Shown: one piece after another, positions 1 through 5,598 of the stretch
How the letters are laid out: every line of letters begins with the position of its first letter
Position numbering within the stretch: the stretch's first letter is position 1
Assembly (NCBI GenBank): GCA_021443065.1
Contig: JABUUR010000284.1
Span: 1 to 5,598 of the forward strand
DNA from: Fibrobacter sp.
GTDB lineage: Bacteria; Fibrobacterota; Fibrobacteria; Fibrobacterales; Fibrobacteraceae
Direction of reading: 5' to 3'
Length of the DNA stretch: 5,598 nucleotides
Program-made: the position numbers and the translations under genes
The notes under the pieces: model-generated
Told to the model about the DNA's origin: nothing
Database searches by the model: none
Seen by the model: only the letters and a program-made list of their open reading frames with translations

Positions 1-3000
1 GCCCAGGTTTCCAAGAACGGCAAAGCCCCCACAAAGGCATTCACCTCCGAAAACCTCATTGCAAAAGAAATCACCTCCAACATCTTTGAGCCGACCACCG
101 ATGACGGAAGAAACGTCATTACGTTGGTAGACGACCCGAATGTCGAAATCACCGGCCGAATTTTCTGGGACATGTACGTTACCGACGGTTACGACATTGT
201 GCGAATGGAACGTATCGCAACCTCCGACTCCACCAGCCGTCCCTGGAACTTTTACCTGGGCGACCTGAGTTCCACCCAGGGGACTTTCTACGGTGTAGCA
301 AAGTACGAGGGCCGTGACGACCACGCCGGCATTCGAGTGGAATTCAACAACGGAAGCAAGATTTTCGACGGCTTTACCGACGCCAAGGGTAACTACACCA
401 TCAAGGCCGATTACGGTTCCTACGAAGTACGCGCAAGTTCCGACACCGTCCGCGAATACAAGCACGCCTTCCAGTACGACCTGTTCATCGAATCCGGTGC
501 AACCATCAAGGTTGACGACCTTATCCTTAAGGACACCGCAGGCCCCGTGGTGAATATTACCAATGTAGACACCTTGGAAGAACGTACCGTAAGCTTGAAC
601 GTTTACGCCAGGGATCTGGCATCTCGCATAGCAGACCTTTCTACAAAGTTTGACGGCAAGGCCAAGGACTGGAGCAGCTGTACTAAAGCCGACCTGAACT
701 CCGTCTACAACTGCAAGTTGGATTTGGACGGATTGACCGACGGAAAATACACCTGGGAAATCGTCGCCAAGGATAACGCAGGCAACGTCACCACGGTCAA
801 GGACACCTTCTATGTCAGTGCCACAAAATTGGATCTTTTGGTCAACGGCAAAAAGAAGGCCCTTGTAGGCAACGGCAAATCCCTTGCATTCGAGGCCACC
901 ATTACGGACGCAATCCCTGCAGCGACAAAGGTGAATTGGGCCTACACGCTGAAAGACAAGACTCACGAAGAATCTTCTGATGTAGACGCAACCGGAAAGG
1001 CAACCTTAAGCCTCTCCTACGACGACATCAAGGACAATACCGCCCCCAACGAAGTTTACAACATGATTGTCTCCTACACCGAAAACGGTCTGGACCTTAA
1101 GGACACCGTCACTTTCGGCCAGTTAGATGAAAATCCGGCAATCATCTTTACAAAGCCCAAGTCCAACGTCCAGGTGACTATAAACGACCCGATTGATTTC
1201 GACATTGAAGCCTACCCAGGTGACCAAAGTACAAAGTTGACTATCGCATGGAATTGCGGAAGCAATCTCGCTTCTGGTTCCACCTGCCCGGTCGAAGAGG
1301 AAATCAACCCTGCGGCAAATGTGGAACGGTCCAAGAGCCTAACATTCAAGTCCATCGGAAAACAAACGGTCAAGGTATCTGTCACCGACCAGGATAACAA
1401 CAAGGCCGAGGACGAAGTCATTATCGACGTCATCAGCGACAAGCCCACTATCACCGCCACCGCCGACGCAAGTGAATACAAGATCAAGTCCAACGTGAAC
1501 GTAAAGGTTTCCGCAAGGGACAAGTTCGGCACTATCAACGAAATCAAGTGGGGCTGTACCAACGGCAACCTGAGCTTGGTGAACCAAGACCAGTCCAAGA
1601 CGATTACGCCGGCCAAGAGCATTACCGACGTACCCATCACAATCGTCATGCCCGGCACAGAATCTGAAAATTACCGTTGCCTTGTTACCGCAGTAGACGA
1701 TGACGGGGAAGAAGGTCTCGACACACTGACTTTCAGAGTCCTTTTGGACCCGCCAACCGTCACCTTGAAGACTCACGCCGACATTGTCAAGATCAACAGT
1801 TCCCAGAAAATTGTTGCAACCGGCCACGACACCTTCGGTACTGTGGTCAAGTTCGAATACGCATGCGGTGATAACCTCAAGAGCCTACCCAGCTGGGAAG
1901 ACATGCCTGCCCCCGTAAATTCCAAAAGCGAAGTTAACGTGGACATGCCTTCCGAGGCGGGCACCTTCTACTGCGTTGTCCAGGTTACCGACGACGACGA
2001 CAACACCGCCAAGGATACTGCCACCTACACGGTCCTTGTGGGCAAGCCCACTGTCACAGGCTCCGTCAATTACAGGACCGTGACCATCAAGGATGTGGTA
2101 GAACTTAATGCCCACGCTGTAGACTCCCTGGGTTCTATCGTCAAGTACGAATGGGGATGCGGATCCCAGTCTGCAACCAACATCACCTTTACCTACAGTT
2201 CTACCACCACACCTAGAACCAACATGACCATGCCCAACAAGGCAGACGACAACTACCAGTGCATTGTGAAGGTCACCGACGACGACGACAATGAAGCCTT
2301 GGATACCGTGGATATCAAGGTGCTTTTGGCTCCACCTACAATCCACGTGGAAAACAAGCACATGACGATCCGCGAGAACTTCAACATAGCCCTCAACGCA
2401 ACGGCCAGCGACAACAACGGAGTACCTTCGGATCCGGGCGAAATCGTCAAGCGGGAATGGAGCTGCGCCCTCCCCGACCTGATTGCAAGCAACTGGAAAA
2501 CCGTCACCGTGTACGACACCGTATGGAAGGCTCCTGCCGCCAACTCCAACTTTATTTGCGTGGCTCGTGCTACCGATAACGACGGCAACACCGCCATGGA
2601 CACCGTCAAGTTCACCTATACCTCCGAAACCCCCAAGATCTGGGTCGCCAGCGAACTCATCTACCTGAACGAGGGCGACGCTTTCGAACTTGATGCAAGA
2701 GTGAATTCCGCATGGCAGGGCATTGAATGGTTCAGTTGGGAATGCGTCGACAAGGCGACGGGCAACAGCATGGAAAGCCAGGTTCCCGAGTACGACTACG
2801 AAGCCAACGGCATGTCCTTTAAGATAGGCAAGGACTCCACCTACTCCGAACAAGGCAAGGACATGCTATGCATTGTTTCTGCCGAAGAACGCAGTTCCAG
2901 GGAAGTCCTCAAGGATACCACCGAGGTCCGCATCATGAAGCACTACCCCGTAGGGGTCATTTCGGCGGCGGACACTGTCTACCTGTGGAGCGGCGACAAT

Positions 3001-4461
3001 GCCGTGCCCGACGAATCCAAGTTCTTCTTCGATGAAGAAACATGGGGCGGCTTCTGCTCCAAGGGAGGCGACTTGGCTGCAGCATCCCCGTCACTTTACG
3101 GCTACTCCTGGAACTTCAGTTCTGTGGACAGTTACTTCTACGAAGGGCCCTCCAACGGCACCCTGGACACCAACATCCTCGAGTTCTACACCGCCATGAA
3201 GCGCCCCAGCGAAGAAGGGTCCATGACCATGGGACTTGCCTATCTGGACAGCACCGTGGCGCCGCCCAACGTACCTACCTACAGTTTTAGACTGCGCCAC
3301 AGCGCCGATACCGTGTACAGGACCGTGTACTTTAGAAAGGCATGGCGTAACCTTGCCAAGGATACAGTCGTGGAAACCGCACTTTCCAGCGTGCCGGTGG
3401 CATTCGCCCTGGTAGGCGACGTGCCTGCGACCGCGTTCCTCTCCGGTAGAAGTACCGTCAAGATTTCCACGCATGATACCACCTGGAGCGTACTGGGCAG
3501 TTTCAACGCCACGGACTCCGTGAAGGCGGTAAAGCTGGCATACGACGGCACGGACCTCTACGTAGGCGCATTGACTACAACCGGCAATTTCATCATCAAG
3601 AAATCCACAGGTGGAACATCCACGTCGTTGAGCAACGTCACCACCATTAGCGGAGTTTCTGTAGCCGAGCTTACCTCCAACGGTTCTGGCAAGCCCGTTG
3701 TGGCCTACATCAATTCTAGCGACAGCAAGGGTTACGTAGCATACCTCAATAACGGAAGTTGGACGTCTAAAAAGGTTTTTGACCGAGTCATCCAAGAATT
3801 GGCTGTCAAGACCACCAGCGACGGCAAGGTTATTCTCGTGTGCGTTTCCAAGCAAACCGAGTCCAACGGCGCAACCAAATACTACGGTTACGTGGCCATG
3901 CTGAAGGACGACTATTCAACGGCAAAGGCCTCTACCAAAATCAGTGATGAAGATATCGGCACCATCAGCCTGGCAGTTGACGGAAACACCCTGTACATGG
4001 CTTATATGAACCGAAATACCAATGATTACGGTGCAAACTTCAGAAAGGCAACCATCGAAGGAAATTCCATCAATTGGCAAAGCCCCATCCAGATCTTTGA
4101 GGCGTACATCTCGTTCCACATGAGCATCGTCGCAAAAAACGGGGTGGTGTACATCGCCAGCGCCGACAATTCCAGGCCCAACCTTTCCCAGGTTCACGTT
4201 TTCCGCTACGAGGACAACCAGTGGCACTATCACGGCGAGAACCAGCTGCCTTACTTTGGCAAGGTATTCTACGACAAGAACGGATATTACCTGCGCGGAT
4301 ACGCTCCTGAACTGACCTTGGACAATGGCGGAAAGCTTTACCTGTCCATGCTGGGCCGCACCGGCGGAACCGCGGCGAATACAAAATACAACGGCCCCAT
4401 CATCATGAAGTATGTGGCCGACAACTGGACAGTAACACCCGCTAACTGCGGGGAGGAATAA
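1..4461 (+). CDS. Giant multidomain surface/secreted protein with six PKD/Ig-like repeats and a C-terminal propeller-like domain (5' partial)
   Basis: The frame is open from base 1 to the TAA at 4459-4461, so 1,486 residues are visible and the start and any signal peptide lie upstream. The TTG at 124 is not a credible start because coding sequence runs straight through it. In visible residues, 94-150 resemble a carboxypeptidase-regulatory-like domain (a G-V-A opening, then a T-D-A-K-G-N-Y turn). Residues 181-272 and 273-375 look Ig-like; the first ends in a D-N-A-G-N loop. Residues 379-980 are six tandem PKD/Ig-like repeats, and 981-1157 are unassigned. Residues 1158-1486 carry six beta-blade motifs suggesting a propeller. 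Proteins of this build are generally exported and act in adhesion, polysaccharide binding or envelope architecture; the specific ligand is unknown. No transmembrane helix, LPXTG motif, or obvious type IX secretion C-terminal domain is seen; the protein ends C-G-E-E. Exposure at the surface is inferred from the architecture and paired cysteines. Confidence 0.9.
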   Translation, partial: AQVSKNGKAPTKAFTSENLIAKEITSNIFEPTTDDGRNVITLVDDPNVEITGRIFWDMYVTDGYDIVRMERIATSDSTSRPWNFYLGDLSSTQGTFYGVAKYEGRDDHAGIRVEFNNGSKIFDGFTDAKGNYTIKADYGSYEVRASSDTVREYKHAFQYDLFIESGATIKVDDLILKDTAGPVVNITNVDTLEERTVSLNVYARDLASRIADLSTKFDGKAKDWSSCTKADLNSVYNCKLDLDGLTDGKYTWEIVAKDNAGNVTTVKDTFYVSATKLDLLVNGKKKALVGNGKSLAFEATITDAIPAATKVNWAYTLKDKTHEESSDVDATGKATLSLSYDDIKDNTAPNEVYNMIVSYTENGLDLKDTVTFGQLDENPAIIFTKPKSNVQVTINDPIDFDIEAYPGDQSTKLTIAWNCGSNLASGSTCPVEEEINPAANVERSKSLTFKSIGKQTVKVSVTDQDNNKAEDEVIIDVISDKPTITATADASEYKIKSNVNVKVSARDKFGTINEIKWGCTNGNLSLVNQDQSKTITPAKSITDVPITIVMPGTESENYRCLVTAVDDDGEEGLDTLTFRVLLDPPTVTLKTHADIVKINSSQKIVATGHDTFGTVVKFEYACGDNLKSLPSWEDMPAPVNSKSEVNVDMPSEAGTFYCVVQVTDDDDNTAKDTATYTVLVGKPTVTGSVNYRTVTIKDVVELNAHAVDSLGSIVKYEWGCGSQSATNITFTYSSTTTPRTNMTMPNKADDNYQCIVKVTDDDDNEALDTVDIKVLLAPPTIHVENKHMTIRENFNIALNATASDNNGVPSDPGEIVKREWSCALPDLIASNWKTVTVYDTVWKAPAANSNFICVARATDNDGNTAMDTVKFTYTSETPKIWVASELIYLNEGDAFELDARVNSAWQGIEWFSWECVDKATGNSMESQVPEYDYEANGMSFKIGKDSTYSEQGKDMLCIVSAEERSSREVLKDTTEVRIMKHYPVGVISAADTVYLWSGDNAVPDESKFFFDEETWGGFCSKGGDLAAASPSLYGYSWNFSSVDSYFYEGPSNGTLDTNILEFYTAMKRPSEEGSMTMGLAYLDSTVAPPNVPTYSFRLRHSADTVYRTVYFRKAWRNLAKDTVVETALSSVPVAFALVGDVPATAFLSGRSTVKISTHDTTWSVLGSFNATDSVKAVKLAYDGTDLYVGALTTTGNFIIKKSTGGTSTSLSNVTTISGVSVAELTSNGSGKPVVAYINSSDSKGYVAYLNNGSWTSKKVFDRVIQELAVKTTSDGKVILVCVSKQTESNGATKYYGYVAMLKDDYSTAKASTKISDEDIGTISLAVDGNTLYMAYMNRNTNDYGANFRKATIEGNSINWQSPIQIFEAYISFHMSIVAKNGVVYIASADNSRPNLSQVHVFRYEDNQWHYHGENQLPYFGKVFYDKNGYYLRGYAPELTLDNGGKLYLSMLGRTGGTAANTKYNGPIIMKYVADNWTVTPANCGEE
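280..450 (+). other. Carboxypeptidase-regulatory-like beta-sandwich domain within the giant protein
   Basis: The translated segment has the usual pattern of this fold: a G-x-V opening strand, an A-G-I-x-V-E-F strand, a turn of the form T-D-A-K-G-N-Y, then a Y-G-S-Y-E-V-R-A strand. Such domains are common as N-terminal or spacer modules in exported bacterial proteins and are thought to be structural or carbohydrate-binding. It comes before the Ig-like domains. Boundaries are approximate and were read by eye. Confidence 0.6.
541..1125 (+). other. Two Ig-like domains preceding the PKD-type repeats
   Basis: Residues 181-272 start G-P-V-V-N-I, have a close cysteine pair (residues 227 and 238), and end in the sequence W-E-I-V-A-K-D-N-A-G-N-V followed by a T-F-Y-V strand, typical of bacterial Ig-like domains with a terminal D-x-A-G-N loop. 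Residues 273-375 form a second, cysteine-free beta-rich unit that begins with an L-L-V-N-G-K segment and closes with a D-L-K-D-T-V-T-F strand. These are shaft-like spacers in large surface proteins. Exact family assignment is not possible by eye. Confidence 0.5.
1135..2940 (+). repeat. Six tandem PKD/Ig-like protein repeats (coding)
   Basis: Units start near 1135, 1444, 1753, 2047, 2335 and 2632, a period of 288-309 bases (96-103 residues). Units 2 to 5 begin P-T-[IV] after a short linker, and unit 6 begins P-K-I. Each has a central W-x-C or Y-x-C strand. Near the end, units 2-5 have an aromatic-x-C-[LVI]-V type strand, an acidic loop (D-D-D-D-N, D-D-D-G or D-N-D-G-N) and an A-x-D or L-D strand, the pattern known from PKD domains. 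Paired cysteines (visible residues 519/560, 622/658, 720/754, 822/853, 915/957) could form one disulfide per unit, as in Ig folds. Similarity is at the protein level; the DNA copies are diverged, so the array is old and not a recent expansion. Unit 1 is the most divergent in cysteine placement, and unit 6 lacks the acidic loop (it has E-E-R-S-S-R-E). Confidence 0.8.
2941..3471 (+). other. Unassigned linker region between PKD repeats and propeller
   Basis: Residues 981-1157 of the giant protein do not continue the repeat pattern. They contain the partly repeated phrases A-D-T-V-Y-L-W and A-D-T-V-Y-R-T-V-Y about 115 residues apart, aromatic-rich segments (F-F-F, S-Y-F-Y), and one cysteine in a W-G-G-F-C motif. 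I recognise no family. It could be one or two further beta-sandwich modules or a carbohydrate-binding module with exposed aromatics. Confidence 0.4.
3472..4458 (+). other. C-terminal domain with six propeller-blade-like repeats
   Basis: Residues 1158-1486 repeat a pattern of a W-containing strand, a loop, a hydrophobic strand, a D-G or N-G turn, then a strand such as L-Y-V-G or V-Y-I-A. Turn and strand motifs are visible near bases 3541, 3682, 3820, 3979, 4138 and 4324. Tryptophans precede most of the turns (for example in N-G-S-W, S-I-N-W, D-N-Q-W and A-D-N-W). Spacing of about 140-185 bases (47-62 residues) matches beta-propeller blades. The last strand ends M-K-Y-V-A-D-N-W-T-V, which could pair with the first blade to close the ring. 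Sialidase-like, fucose-lectin-like and PLL-like propellers have similar patterns, but no catalytic residues or sugar-binding signature could be assigned. Confidence 0.5.
4450..4456 (+). promoter_or_regulatory. Ribosome binding site of the small downstream gene, inside the end of the giant gene
   Basis: GGGGAGG lies in the last codons of the giant protein and sits 6 bases before the ATG at 4463. It is a strong purine-rich Shine-Dalgarno match at near-ideal spacing and fixes the start of the next gene. Its position means ribosomes finishing the giant gene cross this site, which suggests translational coupling. Confidence 0.8.
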
Positions 4462-4462
4462 G

Positions 4463-4924
4463 ATGAACATTGAAATTGCAGCAATTTGTGACGCAGCCAC
4501 AGCCAACGGCATGGGCGGCCGCTTGAACATTCTTGGAGCATTCGACAGGGTTTTTGCTAAATTCCCCCTGGTTATCCCCCAGTGCTCCACGGCATTCCGC
4601 ATCCGCTACCAGCGTTCCGAAGCCGGAGTCCATGACCTGGTCCTTACCATCGAAGACGTGTGCGGCAAGCCCATTGTCCCACCCATGCAGTCCAAGATTC
4701 CCCTGGAACCCGTGGCCCAGGGCTTTGACACTGCGGCGGTAAACCTGGTGTTGAACCTCCAGCGTTTGCAGATCCAGCGCCCCGACAAATACATTGTGCG
4801 CCTTATGGTGGATAACGAGGAATTGATCAGCCTGCCCCTGTATATGCTGGACGCTCCGCAAATGCCCGGCGGCCCCATCGCCCAGGGAGAACAGTCCCTG
4901 GGACCTATCGACGGCAACGCCTAG
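4463..4924 (+). CDS. Small DUF6941-like protein of unknown function
   Basis: This gene encodes 153 residues and starts one base after the giant gene's stop codon, with a strong ribosome binding site. The N-terminal part, with an A-A-I-C-D-A-A segment, a G-G-R-L-N-I-L-G-A-F-D motif at residues 18-28, and a later V-L-T-I-E-D-V-C-G-K-P-I strand, resembles the uncharacterised DUF6941 family, whose members are about 130-150 residues and start with a D-(Y/A)-A then G-x-L-N-I-x-G-x-F pattern. There is no signal peptide or membrane segment, so it is probably cytosolic. The last 25 residues are rich in Gly, Pro and Gln and look like a flexible tail. No catalytic residues are apparent. The tight coupling to a surface protein gene suggests a shared transcript but does not show a shared function. 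The family assignment is from memory of the motif, not a search. Confidence 0.75.
   Translation: MNIEIAAICDAATANGMGGRLNILGAFDRVFAKFPLVIPQCSTAFRIRYQRSEAGVHDLVLTIEDVCGKPIVPPMQSKIPLEPVAQGFDTAAVNLVLNLQRLQIQRPDKYIVRLMVDNEELISLPLYMLDAPQMPGGPIAQGEQSLGPIDGNA
4881..4902. repeat. Perfect 8-bp inverted repeat at the convergent gene junction
   Basis: CCCAGGGA, a 6-base loop (GAACAG) and TCCCTGGG form a perfect stem. It lies inside the last codons of the small gene, 20 bases before its stop, and about 35 bases past the stop of the convergent gene. No run of T follows on either strand, so it is not a standard intrinsic terminator. It could slow polymerase or protect 3' ends of either transcript, or be a coincidence of the repeated G and Q codons. 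Confidence 0.35.
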
Positions 4925-4936
4925 GCAGCAAGTTCG

Positions 4937-5551
4937 CTACCTGCAGACGGCTACGCAAAGGGATACCTTGGGGCTATCAGCAAATTCGCAAAGAAAATCC
5001 TCGGGCAGGTTCACGTCGCAAAAATAGACGGTCCGTCCCTGCTCCAGAGGCAGCGAATCTACAAGCATGGAACGCCTTAGGGAGCCTTCGAAAAAAGGCC
5101 CGCCCACGCACTTGTAAAGAGCCTCCTTGCGGCACCACAACCTAAAGAACTCGGTCTCGGCAGCCTCCGGCGCCTGGGCCTTGATGTGGGCTACCTCCTG
5201 GGGGCTATAAAAATGTTCCGCTATTTTCAGACGCTTGGGCTTGTGTATTTCGCAGTCCACCCCGATCTTTAAACGGCATACCCCGCCTCCTTCGGGCGAA
5301 CCGTAGGCCAAAACGCAAATGTCCCCGGAGTGCGTCCAGTTCACGTCAAAGTCAAGGCCAGGGAAAGCGGGCCTGGGGCAATCCTTCGTCTGGACGATGT
5401 CACGAGGGACCAAGGTCCTGCCTGCCACTTCCGACAGAACCCGAAGGATGACCTGCCGATGTTGCACGCCCGACTTGTCAAAGCACACCAGATGGACGAC
5501 TCCCAAGGGAGTTTCTACATCCAGGCGCTTCAATACGGTAAAATCCATCAT
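4937..5551 (-). CDS. 4'-phosphopantetheinyl transferase, Sfp-type
   Basis: This 204-residue protein would transfer the phosphopantetheine arm of coenzyme A to a serine of acyl or peptidyl carrier proteins, in the cytosol. The family motifs are present in order: N-W-T-H-S-G-D at 71-77, with H74 and S75 as in the usual (N/S)-x-S-H-(S/T) motif; G-V-D-C-E at 97-101; F-Y-S-P-Q-E at 114-119; and W-C-R-K-E-A-L-Y-K at 139-147. D99, E101 and E143 match the metal-binding acidic residues of Sfp-like enzymes, and K147 matches the conserved lysine, so it looks active. Its length is normal for the compact members. It has ten cysteines in 204 residues, which is unusual. The start is ATG at 5551, with a second ATG directly after it; an in-frame stop at 5572-5570 excludes a longer form, and no good ribosome binding site is seen. 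No carrier-protein gene is adjacent, so the substrate is unknown. Confidence 0.93.
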   Translation of the reverse strand: MMDFTVLKRLDVETPLGVVHLVCFDKSGVQHRQVILRVLSEVAGRTLVPRDIVQTKDCPRPAFPGLDFDVNWTHSGDICVLAYGSPEGGGVCRLKIGVDCEIHKPKRLKIAEHFYSPQEVAHIKAQAPEAAETEFFRLWCRKEALYKCVGGPFFEGSLRRSMLVDSLPLEQGRTVYFCDVNLPEDFLCEFADSPKVSLCVAVCR

Positions 5552-5598
5552 CGGCCATAAAGATAATTTCTAGTTTAACGGCATGTTGTCGAAATATC
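5552..5598 (-). other. Short AT-rich leader of the transferase gene, possible end of an upstream minus-strand gene
   Basis: The 47 bases upstream of the transferase start contain no convincing promoter boxes or Shine-Dalgarno site. Reading the minus strand, one frame would end at a TAG (5572-5570) after Y-F-D-N-M-P-L-N and another at a TAA (5577-5575). Either could be the tail of an upstream gene in an operon, but eight residues cannot decide this. A divergent ATG at 5583 on the + strand is also possible and unsupported. Confidence 0.25.

Noticed and set aside
124..126. TTG as the start of the giant protein
   Set aside because: The frame is open to base 1 with similar composition, there is no ribosome binding site before it, and no signal peptide follows it. 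The true start is upstream of the window.
1987..2001. GAC triplet run as a microsatellite or phase-variable tract
   Set aside because: Only four or so GAC codons in a row, in frame, at an acidic loop that other units encode with mixed codons. Triplet changes would not shift the frame, so it is better read as protein-level constraint.
1885..2853. 322-residue open frame on the minus strand, antisense to the PKD-like repeats
   Set aside because: It is opposite a well-supported coding frame. Its composition is dominated by Val, Gly and His, as expected from reverse reading of Asp/Thr/Asn-rich codons such as GAC and ACC. No domain motif is seen.
1135..2940. Tandem array as a CRISPR or recent DNA-level duplication
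   Set aside because: Units of about 300 bases share protein pattern but not DNA identity, there are no short identical direct repeats with spacers, and the frame is coding throughout.
3091..3855. 254-residue open frame on the minus strand
   Set aside because: Antisense shadow of the linker and the first part of the propeller-like region, with no motif and no ribosome binding site linked to it.
3916..4602. 228-residue open frame on the minus strand, crossing the junction of the two + strand genes
   Set aside because: It would overlap both supported genes, including the strong ribosome binding site and start of the small gene, and shows no recognisable domain.
5556..5558. Alternative ATG for a minus-strand gene seven bases before the transferase start
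   Set aside because: It is in a different frame from the transferase and gives only a short peptide without motifs before a stop.

Overview
The window has three genes that can be supported, plus short non-coding stretches. Most of it (1-4461, + strand) is the C-terminal 1,486 residues of a very large, probably secreted or surface-exposed, multidomain beta-rich protein whose start lies upstream. It is followed at once by a small gene (4463-4924, +) for a cytosolic-looking protein resembling the uncharacterised DUF6941 family. A convergent gene (4937-5551, -) encodes an Sfp-type 4'-phosphopantetheinyl transferase. No RNA genes, CRISPR arrays, insertion sequences or integrase sites were seen.

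The window looks like an ordinary chromosomal stretch of a free-living or gut Gram-negative bacterium. Moderate GC, a giant Asp/Thr/Lys-rich surface protein built of PKD/Ig-like modules ending in a propeller-like domain, and frequent GAC, ACC and AAG codons would fit a Fibrobacter-like (Fibrobacterota) genome. That placement is an impression from style and has not been tested.

Layout of the giant protein, in visible residues: 1-93 unassigned; about 94-150 a carboxypeptidase-regulatory-like beta domain; 181-272 and 273-375 two Ig-like domains; 379-980 six tandem PKD/Ig-like repeats of about 96-103 residues, most with a conserved cysteine pair; 981-1157 unassigned; about 1158-1486 a domain with six recurring beta-blade motifs, read as a six-bladed propeller. 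No recognisable C-terminal sorting signal or membrane anchor follows the propeller.

The giant gene and the small gene are separated by one base. The ribosome binding site of the second lies inside the last codons of the first, so they are very likely co-transcribed and translationally coupled. Why a surface protein should be paired with a small intracellular-looking protein is the most open question here. The transferase gene converges on this pair with only 12 bases between stop codons, and a perfect 8-bp inverted repeat lies just inside the end of the small gene. The transferase probably activates acyl or peptidyl carrier proteins and has no evident functional link to the other two.
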